DNA of 64,000 nt from CAILZL01 sp035548495 (GTDB lineage Bacteria; Pseudomonadota; Gammaproteobacteria; Steroidobacterales; Steroidobacteraceae), in assembly GCA_035548495.1 (NCBI GenBank), contig DASZSV010000043.1:1-64000 (forward strand), read 5' to 3'. Position numbers and translations under genes: made by a program. This document shows, piece after piece, positions 1-8,818 of this stretch. Below the pieces are notes generated by a model. It saw only the letters and a list, made by a program, of their open reading frames with translations. It had not been told where the DNA came from and searched no databases. How positions within the stretch are numbered: position 1 is the stretch's first letter; each line of letters starts with the position of its first letter.

Positions 1-878
1 CGTACCGAGAAACCGCCACGAATCATCAGATGGTGGAAGTGTTGTGTATCACCACGAAATGGGGATTGGCCTTTCAACAAGCGACGGCCAAAGGTCCACA
101 ACAATTCAAACAACGGCAATGCAACCAGCCATAAAACGGTCACTGGAGCAACGCTGCGTTCGCCGGCCGCCTGACTGAGACGGATGCCAATCCACGCCAC
201 CGCGAGACCAAGGAAGGTGCTGCCAGCGTCGCCCATGAAGCAACGAATTCGATTGTTCCATATCAAGGGCGCATTGAACACCAGAAACGCAAGAACCGAA
301 GCAATGACCACAATGGCAATGTAGGGAGAGACTGGCAATCCTGCGCGATGCGCCATGTAGCCCAGTGCGGCAAAGGTAATGGCCGCAACAATACCGGCCA
401 GACCATCCATGCCGTCCAGCATGTTGAATGCGTTGATGGAAGCCACCATCAACACCACCGTAACGACAGGACTGACGAAGTGATTTAAATGCAGCTCACT
501 GCCAAAGGGAGCACCCAGCGTGGTTACAAATGTATGTGTGCCATACATTGCGACGATGGCAGCGGTTGCCTGAACGGGCAGTCGCGTCCAGGGGGACAGG
601 CTGAAACGGTCGTCCAGTAAGCCCAGCAGTACCAGCAAAGAGATCGCAGACAGCAACGTACCCGAATACACAATGGGATGATCCAGCAAGCCGATACCGG
701 TAACAATGCCCAGGAACATGCCCAGCCCGCCGATGATGGGCACTTCACCATGGTGGGTCTTGTGACCACCGGGACGGTCCACCAGATCAATTCTGAATGC
801 AATGTGCCTGAGCGCGGCAATTGCAGCCAACGTCACAACAAAACTCGCCGCTGCGGCAAAAAACTCGTTCACTGTCAT
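1..878 (-). CDS. wecA: WecA/TagO-type undecaprenyl-phosphate sugar-1-phosphate transferase, partial (3' end outside window)
   Basis: Membrane enzyme of the PNPT (WecA/MraY/TagO) family, which moves a HexNAc-1-phosphate from UDP-sugar to undecaprenyl phosphate and so starts O-antigen or capsule repeat units. Translating the reverse strand from ATG at 878 gives about 292 residues to the window edge without a stop. Family signatures appear in order: DRPGGHKTHHGEVPIIGG near the N-terminus, GLLDDR, NAFNMLDGMDGLAG (Mg-binding Asp pair), FMGDAGSTFLG, and the His-rich cytosolic loop GDTQHFHHL close to the edge. Hydrophobic segments alternate with these loops. A TAA lies in frame 12 codons upstream and no other start falls between it and the ATG, so the start is firm although AAGGA abuts it. 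The family is certain; the sugar (GlcNAc, QuiNAc, FucNAc) cannot be read from sequence. Confidence 0.9.
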   Translation of the reverse strand, partial: MTVNEFFAAAASFVVTLAAIAALRHIAFRIDLVDRPGGHKTHHGEVPIIGGLGMFLGIVTGIGLLDHPIVYSGTLLSAISLLVLLGLLDDRFSLSPWTRLPVQATAAIVAMYGTHTFVTTLGAPFGSELHLNHFVSPVVTVVLMVASINAFNMLDGMDGLAGIVAAITFAALGYMAHRAGLPVSPYIAIVVIASVLAFLVFNAPLIWNNRIRCFMGDAGSTFLGLAVAWIGIRLSQAAGERSVAPVTVLWLVALPLFELLWTFGRRLLKGQSPFRGDTQHFHHLMIRGGFSV

Positions 879-1065
879 TCCTTCTTTACTGGATGTGAAT
901 GCTGAAGTTGATCGTTAACAGTCTTTATCTCAACTGTCTCTGTAAACCTTACTATCAGAGCGCATGCAAAAAGCATCCCCATAACTGGTTCAGACTATCA
1001 CATATTACGCTACAGCAGTATCGCCAATGCGTGGTTTATCTTAAGTGAACCAGCTAACACTCGGG

Positions 1066-2049
1066 TTAGCGATAGGCATTATCCGTGAACAAGTACCGCT
1101 GTAGATAATCTGCGACACCCTCTTCAAGCGATGTAAACGCCTTGCTGTAACCCGCTGCCCGCAGCCGGTCCATCTTCGCTTCCGTGAAATATTGATACTT
1201 CTCACGCAAGGGTTCCGGCATCTCTATGAACTCGATGTTGGGTTCAAGTCCGGCGGCAGCAAACATCGCATGCGCCAAATCGAACCAACTGCGTGACTGA
1301 CCCGTACCCAAATTGAACAAGCCGGACACTTGCGGGTTATCCAGCAACCACAACATCACGTCAACACAATCCTTAACGTAGATGAAGTCGCGGCGTTGAC
1401 CGCCATCGGAATAATCAGCGCGATAACTTCTGAACAGTCGCAAGGGTTCGCCACTGCGTATCGGTGCGTAGTTCTGTGCAATGACGCTTTTCATGCTGCC
1501 CTTGTGATATTCATTCGGGCCGTACACGTTGAAGAACTTCAACCCCACCCATTGTGATGGCAGCGGCAGGTGCGTTGCATGCAGCCGTGCAATGCGCCGG
1601 TCAACCACATGCTTGCTCCAGCCATAGGCATTCAGTGGTCTCAATCTGCCAAGCGCTTCGCAACTGAATTCATCGTCAAAGCCTGCACTGCCATCGCCAT
1701 AGGTGGCCGCCGACGATGCATAAATGAACGGTGTGCGGTGATAGGTGCACCATTGCAACAAGTCCAGTGTCAGCCGGATGTTGTTTTCGGCAATCAAATC
1801 GACGTTGGTCTCGGTGGTGGCGCTGATGGCGCCCATGTGCAGAATGGCCTTGAGCCGGCCTCTGAGTTTGCCGAGACAGTCAAACAGGTTGTCAGGTGCA
1901 ATCAATCCTGCGATTTCATGTCTGGCAAGATTGCGCCAGCGTTCATCACTGCGCATCCAGTCGCATACAATCACTTCCTCGCCGCGCGCAGCGAGCGCCG
2001 CAACCAGGTTGGAACCAATAAAGCCAGCGCCGCCAGTGACCAGGTACAT
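1066..2049 (-). CDS. hldD: ADP-L-glycero-D-manno-heptose 6-epimerase
   Basis: Converts ADP-D-glycero-beta-D-manno-heptose to the L-glycero form, the last step of the inner-core LPS heptose donor pathway, in the cytoplasm. The 327-residue protein is an extended short-chain dehydrogenase: the NADP-binding motif TGGAGFIGSN lies at the very start and the catalytic YGWSK (Tyr-X-X-X-Lys) is near residue 155. The open frame extends 35 codons further upstream, but the start was set at ATG 2049 because the Rossmann strand MYLVTGG begins there and an AGGAA lies about 8 bases upstream. It is divergent from hldE across about 95 bp, so both genes of one pathway may share a control region. Length is slightly above the usual 310 residues. 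A GCTAAC/GTTAGC hairpin overlaps its stop codon. Confidence 0.95.
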   Translation of the reverse strand: MYLVTGGAGFIGSNLVAALAARGEEVIVCDWMRSDERWRNLARHEIAGLIAPDNLFDCLGKLRGRLKAILHMGAISATTETNVDLIAENNIRLTLDLLQWCTYHRTPFIYASSAATYGDGSAGFDDEFSCEALGRLRPLNAYGWSKHVVDRRIARLHATHLPLPSQWVGLKFFNVYGPNEYHKGSMKSVIAQNYAPIRSGEPLRLFRSYRADYSDGGQRRDFIYVKDCVDVMLWLLDNPQVSGLFNLGTGQSRSWFDLAHAMFAAAGLEPNIEFIEMPEPLREKYQYFTEAKMDRLRAAGYSKAFTSLEEGVADYLQRYLFTDNAYR

Positions 2050-2143
2050 GAAACGGATTCCTGCAATAACGATAGCGCTCATTCTAACGGCTGATGCCAT
2101 TGACTCAAAACAAATCGGCGACGGGATTGGGTAGAATCCGGTG

Positions 2144-3607
2144 ATGAAATACAACTCCCTGGTCGATTTGCTTGATGAGTTCCACCGGGCTCATGTGCTG
2201 GTGCTGGGCGATGTGATGCTCGACCGCTTTGTTTATGGCGTGGTGGAACGCATTTCCCCGGAAGCACCGATTCCCGTGATGTCGGTGCAGAATGTCAGCG
2301 ACATGCCCGGTGGTGCGGCGAATGTGGCGCGCAATGTCGCGGCACTGGGTGCGCAATGTACCTTGATTGGTGTGGTTGGCGATGATGGTTCTGCGGCTGA
2401 TCTGCAACAGCAGCTTGCGTCAACGCCAAGCATTGCCGTTCAGTTGATTGCTGACGCGTCGCGTCCCACTACGGTGAAAACACGCTATGTGGCCGAGCGC
2501 CAGCAGATGTTGCGTGCCGATCGTGAAAGCAGCGAGCCGGTTGCTGCCGCAGTGGCTGCAGAAGTGCTGGTGGCTTTCCGGCAAGCCCTGCCGCATGTGC
2601 AAGTGGTGGTGTTGTCCGACTACGCCAAGGGCTTGCTCACCGATGACCTTACGCAGCAAGTCATCACGCTGGCGCGTCAGTCGGGCAAGCCGGTGATTGT
2701 TGATCCCAAGACGCGGTTGTTCTCCAAGTACCGGGGTGCAACGGTGCTCACACCCAATCGTCATGAATTGCAGATTGCATGCGGCGCTGAATGCATCACG
2801 GACATGCAGGTTGTTAACGGCGCGCACCAGATACTGGATGCCGGCATTTGCGATGCAATGGTGGTGACACGCAGTGCTGATGGCATGTCGGTCATCCGCA
2901 AGGACACCACGACAGCGCATCTGCACACCGCAGCGCGTGAAGTGTTTGATGTCTCCGGTGCAGGTGATACCGTGCTGGCGGTGCTGTCACTGGGACTGGC
3001 CATTGGTGGCGAGTTGATTGATGTGGCGCGCATTGCCAATGCAGCGGCAGGTATTGTTGTCGGCAAGCCGGGTACTGCGGTTGTAAGTACCGGTGAAATC
3101 ATTGCCAGCATCAACGAACCGGTGCCGGCTGGCAGTACGGAAAAAATATTTACCTTGCAGCGAGTGATGCAGCAAGTGCAGAGCTGGCGTGATCGCGGTC
3201 TGAAAGTCGCGTTTACCAATGGCTGTTTTGATCTCCTGCATCCCGGGCACATCTCGTTGCTGGAACAGGCACGTGCGACAGCGGATAAATTGATTGTTGG
3301 TCTCAATGCTGATTTGTCGGTGCGGCGCCTGAAAGGAACGGGCCGTCCTGTGCAAAGTGAAATATCACGGGCAACAGTGTTGTCATCGCTCAAGACCGTG
3401 GACGCGGTGGTCATCTTCAGTGAAGACACACCACTGGAACTGATCAAGTCATTGCAACCCGATGTGCTGGTCAAGGGCGCGGATTACACCGTTGATACTG
3501 TGGTTGGTGCCGATATCGTGCAATCCTATGGCGGCCGCGTCGTGCTGGCGGAACTGGTTGCCGGTCAAAGCACCACCAACACCATCAACCGCATGAATCA
3601 ATCCTGA
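2144..3607 (+). CDS. hldE: Bifunctional heptose-7-phosphate kinase / heptose-1-phosphate adenylyltransferase
   Basis: Phosphorylates D-glycero-D-manno-heptose 7-phosphate at C1 and later adenylylates the 1-phosphate, feeding ADP-heptose to LPS core synthesis. About 487 residues, the usual length for the fused enzyme. Residues 1-320 form a PfkB/ribokinase domain with PGGAANVARN near the N-terminus and the anion-hole motif DVSGAGDTVLA near residue 270. Residues 345-487 form a cytidylyltransferase-like domain starting FTNGCFDLLHPGHISLL, with the nucleotide-binding HPGH. The ATG at 2144 directly follows a GTG at 2141 that could also serve; neither has a clear ribosome site. gmhB follows after 2 bases, so the two are cotranscribed and cover the kinase, phosphatase and adenylylation steps. 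Confidence 0.96.
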   Translation: MKYNSLVDLLDEFHRAHVLVLGDVMLDRFVYGVVERISPEAPIPVMSVQNVSDMPGGAANVARNVAALGAQCTLIGVVGDDGSAADLQQQLASTPSIAVQLIADASRPTTVKTRYVAERQQMLRADRESSEPVAAAVAAEVLVAFRQALPHVQVVVLSDYAKGLLTDDLTQQVITLARQSGKPVIVDPKTRLFSKYRGATVLTPNRHELQIACGAECITDMQVVNGAHQILDAGICDAMVVTRSADGMSVIRKDTTTAHLHTAAREVFDVSGAGDTVLAVLSLGLAIGGELIDVARIANAAAGIVVGKPGTAVVSTGEIIASINEPVPAGSTEKIFTLQRVMQQVQSWRDRGLKVAFTNGCFDLLHPGHISLLEQARATADKLIVGLNADLSVRRLKGTGRPVQSEISRATVLSSLKTVDAVVIFSEDTPLELIKSLQPDVLVKGADYTVDTVVGADIVQSYGGRVVLAELVAGQSTTNTINRMNQS

Positions 3608-3609
3608 TC

Positions 3610-4161
3610 ATGGATGCCAACACAGCACCGGCAGTAATCCTCGATCGTGATGGCACCATCGTCGTTGATCGTCACTATCTCGGCGATCCCGAACAACTGG
3701 CATTTCTTCCCGGCGCTGTTACCGGTTTGCGCAAGCTGCATTCACTGGGCTGCAAGCTGATTGTTATTACCAATCAGTCCGGCGTGGGCCGCGGATTGCT
3801 CACGTTTGAACAAGTGCAGCGCGTCAATGCGGGACTGGCAAGCATGATGGATACGATTGGCGCACCATTGACTGCAACCTACTTTTGTCCGCATGCACCG
3901 GATGCGCATTGTGATTGCCGCAAGCCTGCGACGGGCCTGTTGCTGCAGGCAGCGCGTGAGCATGGTTTTGATCCCGCGGCGTGCATTGTGATCGGTGACA
4001 AGGCCAGCGACATTGAAATGGGCAGGCGGGCTGGCGCGCGTACCATGCTGGTGATCGGTGAACATTTTGCATCGGCGCAATCAAGCCGGCCTGACATTAT
4101 CGTGAAAGACCTGAGTGAAGCCGCCATTCACATTGCTGCGGAATACATTCACATCACGTGA
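3610..4161 (+). CDS. gmhB: D-glycero-beta-D-manno-heptose 1,7-bisphosphate 7-phosphatase
   Basis: HAD-superfamily phosphatase that removes the 7-phosphate from heptose 1,7-bisphosphate between the two HldE steps. 183 residues, the normal size. The nucleophile motif DRDGTIVVD is at residue 13, the second HAD motif ITNQSGVGRG at about 55, and the zinc-binding Cys/His cluster CPHAPDAHCDCRKP at about 97; the final acidic motif is IGDKASDIEMG. The zinc loop separates GmhB from histidinol-phosphatase relatives. It starts 2 bases after the hldE stop, so translational coupling is likely. Only the isomerase gmhA of the heptose pathway is absent from the window. Confidence 0.95.
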   Translation: MDANTAPAVILDRDGTIVVDRHYLGDPEQLAFLPGAVTGLRKLHSLGCKLIVITNQSGVGRGLLTFEQVQRVNAGLASMMDTIGAPLTATYFCPHAPDAHCDCRKPATGLLLQAAREHGFDPAACIVIGDKASDIEMGRRAGARTMLVIGEHFASAQSSRPDIIVKDLSEAAIHIAAEYIHIT

Positions 4162-4268
4162 CACCAACCATTGCGAGTGCTATTCAACCTGGCAGTTTGA
4201 AGAATGCCGCACTGAGTTTTTGAGAGTGCATTGTACAAGGAGTGAATTGCACGCTGATAAATCATGAG

Positions 4269-4305
4269 CTGCTGTTCCGTTGAAAAATGAGATTTCCAAC
4301 AGCAG
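4269..4305. repeat. Short inverted repeat sharing a core with a second copy near 27734
   Basis: Arms CTGCTGTT (4269-4276) and AACAGCAG (4298-4305) flank an AT-rich loop. The interior and right arm (4282-4303) match 27734-27755 at about 19 of 22 positions, sharing AAAAATGAGATT and CAACAGC. It lies between gmhB and the antiporter gene. It may be the stub of a dispersed element or a transcript-end hairpin; no T-run follows it. Confidence 0.5.
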
Positions 4306-4349
4306 GCTAGGTTTGTTACGCTGGTCCTGATCACCTCGCGGAGTGCTGC

Positions 4350-6161
4350 ATGATCTCGCTTTCACAAGTTGCCGTGTTTCTGATCGCGGCTGTGATCTTT
4401 GTGCCGGTGTTCCGCTGGCTGCGTCTGAGTTCCATTCTGGGTTATGTGGCTGCAGGCATTGCCATTGGCCCATGGGGAATGGGACTGGTCGCCGATGTTC
4501 ACAGCATCATGCATATCTCCGAATTCGGTGTGGTGTTGCTGCTGTTCGTCATCGGGCTTGAATTGCAGCCGTCGCGCTTGTGGGTATTACGTCGCGCCGT
4601 GTTCGGATTCGGCAGCGCGCAAGTAGTGTTCACTGCGATATTGATTGGTGCAGCAGCTTGTCTTGCAGGCGGCAACATCATCAGCGCGGGCGTGATGGGC
4701 TTTGGACTGGCGTTGTCGTCCACTGCACTGGTGTTGCAAGTGCTTGCCGAGCGCAATCAATTGAAGACCAACTACGGACGGGCGGCGTTTGGCATTTTGC
4801 TGTTTCAGGATCTGGCTGTGCTACCCATGCTGGCAGTGTTGCCCTTGATGTCGCCGGATGCGCCATCATTGAGTTCACCATTGCTGGGGTTGGCCAAGCT
4901 GCTGGTGGCAATTGCTTTGGTCATTGGCGGCGGGCGTTTGATATTGCGTCCTGCGCTGCGGTTGATTGCCCGCACGCGTGTGACCGAAGTATTCACCGCC
5001 GCGGCCTTGTTGATCGTCATCGGCATATCGTTGATTGTTTCTGCCGTTGGATTGTCCATGTCGCTGGGTGCATTCATGGCCGGCGTGCTGCTTGCAGACA
5101 GCGAGTTCCGCCACGAACTGGAAGCTGACATTGAACCTTTCAAAGGCTTGCTGCTTGGATTGTTTTTCATCTCAGTGGGCATGTCCGCCAATCTGTCGTT
5201 GCTGCGTGATGTGCCGGTTACGGTATTCGCCGTGACACTGGGGTTCATGCTGCTCAAGCTGCTGTCGTTGCTGTTGATTGGCCGCTGGACATGCAATTCG
5301 CGTGACGCATCGTGGCGGCTGGGATTGTCGATGATGGCCGGTGGTGAATTCGCGTTCGTGCTGTTTTCACTGGCCGCGCAACATCACGTCATTGAACCGC
5401 ACACGGCGGATATTCTGGTGCTGTCGGTAACCTTGTCCATGATGATGGGACCGGTGCTGTCATCGCTGTACGATGTAGTGATGCGCCGGCTGGAGTCCGG
5501 CAGTGAAGCACCATTTGATGACGTTGAATCGCGTGATGGTCGAGTGCTGATCGCAGGCTTCGGCCGTTTTGGGCAGATTATCGGCCGCATTCTGCGCGCC
5601 AGAAAAATTGCATTCACTGCGCTCGACGCCAGCCAGGCAAACATCGATTTCCTGCGGCGCTTTGGCAGCCAGGTGTATTACGGTGATGTGTCGCGTCTTG
5701 ATGTGTTGCGTGCCGCCGGGGCTGATCGGGCGACGGTGCTGGTGCTGGCCATTGATGACGTTGATGCGTCGATTCGTACTGCGGAAATCGTCATGCAACA
5801 TTTCCCTGATCTCAGGATTTTTGCACGTGCGCGCAATCGTCAGCATGCTTTCCGGCTGATGGAGCTGGGTGTGCAACTCATCATCCGTGAAACTTATGCA
5901 TCCAGTCTGGAAATGGCGCAAGCAGTGATGGAGTCACTTGGCGAACCTGCGTCCTCAGCGCGCGCCGCAGTCAGGCGCTTTCGCGAACATGATGAAGCAA
6001 CCTTGCAGCGGCAATTCGCAGTCCGTGATGATGATTCCAAACTCATCGCCACTTCGCAGGAATCCGTCAAGCAGCTTGAACAATTGTTCGATGCCGATGC
6101 GGCCGGGTCTGGCGGTGAAAAGAAGCCGGCGGGTTCCGTACTGGGCTCTGTAAGCCAATGA
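4350..6161 (+). CDS. CPA2 cation:proton antiporter, KefB/KefC type
   Basis: Inner-membrane monovalent cation:H+ antiporter of the CPA2 family, with a cytoplasmic NAD-binding RCK domain. 603 residues. The first 370 or so are strongly hydrophobic with family features such as LGYVAAGIAIGPWG and GVVLLLFVIGLELQPSRLW. A TrkA-N domain begins near residue 395 with DGRVLIAGFGRFGQIIGRIL (Rossmann GXGXXG) and ends before a poorly conserved acidic/basic tail. Start ATG 4350 has GGAG 8 bases upstream. It stands alone between the heptose genes and the polysaccharide locus. In E. coli KefB/KefC release K+ in response to glutathione adducts; whether this one is glutathione-gated is unknown, so kefB or kefC is not assigned. 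Confidence 0.88.
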   Translation: MISLSQVAVFLIAAVIFVPVFRWLRLSSILGYVAAGIAIGPWGMGLVADVHSIMHISEFGVVLLLFVIGLELQPSRLWVLRRAVFGFGSAQVVFTAILIGAAACLAGGNIISAGVMGFGLALSSTALVLQVLAERNQLKTNYGRAAFGILLFQDLAVLPMLAVLPLMSPDAPSLSSPLLGLAKLLVAIALVIGGGRLILRPALRLIARTRVTEVFTAAALLIVIGISLIVSAVGLSMSLGAFMAGVLLADSEFRHELEADIEPFKGLLLGLFFISVGMSANLSLLRDVPVTVFAVTLGFMLLKLLSLLLIGRWTCNSRDASWRLGLSMMAGGEFAFVLFSLAAQHHVIEPHTADILVLSVTLSMMMGPVLSSLYDVVMRRLESGSEAPFDDVESRDGRVLIAGFGRFGQIIGRILRARKIAFTALDASQANIDFLRRFGSQVYYGDVSRLDVLRAAGADRATVLVLAIDDVDASIRTAEIVMQHFPDLRIFARARNRQHAFRLMELGVQLIIRETYASSLEMAQAVMESLGEPASSARAAVRRFREHDEATLQRQFAVRDDDSKLIATSQESVKQLEQLFDADAAGSGGEKKPAGSVLGSVSQ

Positions 6162-6533
6162 GGTTTCAGTGGGTATTGAATTCCGGGCGCACTGTTCCCG
6201 CGCATGACTGGCAGGTGGCAGGGCGTTCGAATCGAATTCTTACGCTTAATTGCTCAGCAGCAGGATGGCTTCAAATCAGACGGATTATGTGACAGGCCAC
6301 GCCGGGAAGTGAGATTGAGGGTGTGGCACGCCGAAGCGCGGACGTTATTCTGCGATTTGTGCCAGTTTATGTATCGCTCGCATGCGGCCGCTCGCAAATA
6401 TCGTGACCTGCCTGCAAATGTGCTTATTATCTTGCACCTGCTTGTGGTAAAAGTACGCGGCTTGCAAGGCCGGATTTCCGGCGGTTTGCGAATCCCTTTT
6501 TATTGGTTTGATAGAAGTGCTACCGGAGGACGA
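6162..6533. other. Leader region of the exopolysaccharide locus, no gene recognised
   Basis: 372 bp between the antiporter and the export gene. The downstream reading frame is open from 6204, but that stretch has no resemblance to the export family, whereas a signal peptide and GGAGGA ribosome site support a start at 6534. A small CCGGATTTCCGG palindrome occurs near 6470. The region is long enough for the main promoter of the locus, but no convincing -35/-10 pair was found. Confidence 0.5.
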
Positions 6534-7376
6534 ATGAGCGCACGATCCATGCGCACGCTATCTTTGATGACGGGCCTGGCCCTGTTATTCATGTGCCGAT
6601 TGCTATTGGCTGCGGCCCCTCCGGGAGCACAACCCGGAGCAAAGAGCGATGCACCTTTGGTGCAACTGGGAATCGGCGATGAGGTGCGTTTTCAGGTGTA
6701 CGGCCAACCGGACATGGACACGGTATTGACGGTGGCGGATGACGGCAATGTGACTATCCCGCTGGCAGGTCCGGTACAGGTGTCCGGGTTGTCGCTGAGC
6801 GAAGCTGCAACACAGATGGAACAGTCCTTGAAGAAAGGAGGGTACCTGGTCAATCCGCATGTGACACTGACAGTGATGCAATCGCGCAGTCAGCGGGTTT
6901 CGGTGCTGGGCGAAGTCAGAACGCCGGGCCGTTACGTCATTGATTCAGGAACCACGATTTTTGACTTGCTGGCCCAGGCCGGCGGCATTACGCCAAATGG
7001 AGCCAGCCGCATCTACCTCATCCGCGAGGGACAAGATGGCAAGGTGGCGCGCTATCCGATCAACTTGCGTGGTCTGGACAGTTCCAATTTCAGTTTGCCC
7101 GTTGAAACATTGCGTGCTGGCGATTCGATCTATGTTCCGGCGGCGGATCACTTTTACATTCAGGGCGAGGTGACCAAGCCCGGGCAATACACCATTGATC
7201 CGGACATGACGTTGCTGCAGGCCATTGTCAAAGCGGGCGGTATTACCCAGCGCGGCAGCAGCAATCGTGTCACCATCAAGCGCCATATCAAGGACAAGTA
7301 CAAAACCTTTTCCGCCAGCATGTCCGAGCAGATTCAGCCTGATGACGTCATCGAAGTGAAGGAGAGCATTTTTTGA
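6534..7376 (+). CDS. Polysaccharide export protein, Wza/EpsE-like, SLBB domains
   Basis: Periplasmic/outer-membrane export component carrying exopolysaccharide out of the cell. 280 residues from ATG 6534, chosen because a GGAGGA ribosome site lies 3 bases upstream and a signal peptide (hydrophobic core around residues 10-25, then AAAPPGAQ) follows. There is no convincing lipobox, unlike E. coli Wza. A polysaccharide-export domain spans about residues 45-125 (GIGDEVRFQVYGQPD start, PHVTLTV end) and two SLBB repeats follow at about 130-180 and 215-270, each with an LGEVRTPGRY or QGEVTKPGQY hairpin. The gene overlaps the chain-length gene by 4 bases. Size and neighbours resemble the EpsE-EpsF-EpsG trio of exosortase-associated loci, though no exosortase is in the window. 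Confidence 0.9.
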   Translation: MSARSMRTLSLMTGLALLFMCRLLLAAAPPGAQPGAKSDAPLVQLGIGDEVRFQVYGQPDMDTVLTVADDGNVTIPLAGPVQVSGLSLSEAATQMEQSLKKGGYLVNPHVTLTVMQSRSQRVSVLGEVRTPGRYVIDSGTTIFDLLAQAGGITPNGASRIYLIREGQDGKVARYPINLRGLDSSNFSLPVETLRAGDSIYVPAADHFYIQGEVTKPGQYTIDPDMTLLQAIVKAGGITQRGSSNRVTIKRHIKDKYKTFSASMSEQIQPDDVIEVKESIF

Positions 7377-8818
7377 ATACTCCCCGTAAACTGCCTGTTC
7401 TTTCCATTGCCACGCCTACCGGTCAGGAACCGCCGTTGGTCACGGGTGGCGGTTCCGAGCTGGGATTATCGCTCGCACAAATCACCGCAATCGTATGGGC
7501 ACACCGCAAAGTCTCGATAATCATTGCCAGTGTTTTGCTGGTGCTGGCGAGTGTTGTTATCAAGTTTCTGCCAAAGACTTTTGAGTCCACTGCAACCGTG
7601 ATTGTTAACTATGAAGTCAACGATCCGCTCAGTGGCCAGGCCTTTCCCGTCATGTTGATGGACAACTACATCGCAACACAGATTCAGCTGATGCAGAGTG
7701 CGTCGGTGTTGGGGCCAGTGGTTGAGAAATTGCAACTGACCAAGGATCCGGATTTAACGGATGGTTATCACGGGCAGGGACCGATAGAGGACTGGGTTCG
7801 TACCGCCCTGCAAAAAAAGCTCACCATTGCCCACAGATCAGGCACCCAGTTGATTTACGTTACTGCAGAATCCAAGCAGGCAAATGCAGCAGCGAAACTT
7901 GCCAATACGGTCGCCGATGTCTATATCAGTCAGCAACAGGAAAGACTGAACGACCCTGCGATGGCACAGGCGAAGCGCTATACGGAGCAACTCGCCGAGC
8001 TGAAGCAAAAGGTTGATGCGGCTCAGGAGCGTATCAGCGCATTCCGTCAGAGCACCGGACTGACGGAAGTAACAGCAGGTGTCAATGATACCGATGCATA
8101 CATATTGAATGGTCTTGAGGGCAGGTATCAGGAAGCCTTGAATACTCTGCGTACAGCGGAAACCAATCAGGCCAATGAAGCCGATGTAAACAAGGCGGCA
8201 ACCACGTCCAATCTCGTCCAGAATTTGCGTACACAACTGGCTACACAGCAGGCGCAGATGGCGGAGTACCAGACCACGTATGGACCCAAGCATCCCAAAG
8301 TAATGGAACTGGCATCGCAGATTGCGGCCACCCAGGAATCGCTCAACAACGAATTGAAAAACATCAATAAGAGCACTTCCGCCGATATCAACGCAGCACG
8401 TGAACTGGTCGCCAAACTGAAAGCCGCAGTGGATACACAGCGGGCCAAGGTAATGAGCACCAAGGAAAAACAGGACGAGGGTGCCAAGCTTGCACTGGAA
8501 CTGGAATCGGCTCGCGCAGTGTACAAGCAGGCCCTCGATGGCTATGACAAGGTCATGGCAGCAGCAGGCGGACGTTACAGCAATGTGAGTTTGATGAATG
8601 CGGCAGAAGTTCCGATCAAGTCCACCAAACCCAACAAGGTGAAACTGTTGATTGTTGCGTTCATGGCCAGCTTGATGTGCGGCGTTGGTGCGCCGTTCAT
8701 GTACGAGTTATTGATGCAGCGTCGTATCCGTTGCCGCGATGATCTGGAACGTGATCTTGGTTTGCCCGTGCTTGCCGAGTTTGATGCGATTGCCGCGTTT
8801 GCCCGTGAGGCCAAGTAA
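7373..8818 (+). CDS. Chain-length determinant / polysaccharide co-polymerase (Wzz-Wzc N-domain, EpsF-like)
   Basis: Inner-membrane co-polymerase that sets polymer length with the polymerase and the cytoplasmic ATPase. 481 residues. A first membrane helix lies near residues 43-63, followed by a Wzz domain beginning TFESTATVIVNYEVNDPL, a long periplasmic alpha-helical region with coiled-coil character (about 175-385, rich in Ala, Gln and Glu), and a second membrane helix near 420-445 ending in a short cytoplasmic tail. Start is TTG 7373, supported by GGAG 8 bases upstream and overlap with the preceding stop. It carries no kinase domain; that function is in the next gene, whose ATG overlaps this stop (TAATG). 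Confidence 0.9.
   Translation: MNTPRKLPVLSIATPTGQEPPLVTGGGSELGLSLAQITAIVWAHRKVSIIIASVLLVLASVVIKFLPKTFESTATVIVNYEVNDPLSGQAFPVMLMDNYIATQIQLMQSASVLGPVVEKLQLTKDPDLTDGYHGQGPIEDWVRTALQKKLTIAHRSGTQLIYVTAESKQANAAAKLANTVADVYISQQQERLNDPAMAQAKRYTEQLAELKQKVDAAQERISAFRQSTGLTEVTAGVNDTDAYILNGLEGRYQEALNTLRTAETNQANEADVNKAATTSNLVQNLRTQLATQQAQMAEYQTTYGPKHPKVMELASQIAATQESLNNELKNINKSTSADINAARELVAKLKAAVDTQRAKVMSTKEKQDEGAKLALELESARAVYKQALDGYDKVMAAAGGRYSNVSLMNAAEVPIKSTKPNKVKLLIVAFMASLMCGVGAPFMYELLMQRRIRCRDDLERDLGLPVLAEFDAIAAFAREAK

Noticed and set aside
1330..2134. Several forward-strand frames of 75-174 codons within hldD
   Set aside because: They are shadows of the reverse-strand hldD gene, with composition and length expected by chance in codon-biased DNA.
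6324..6338. Possible sigma-54 promoter (TGGCACG) upstream of the export gene
   Set aside because: The -24 part fits, but the -12 GC is out of register (CG at the required position), so the match is partial.
6204..6533. N-terminal extension of the polysaccharide export protein (frame open from 6204)
   Set aside because: The first 110 codons resemble no export protein, whereas ATG 6534 has a GGAGGA ribosome site and is followed by a signal peptide.
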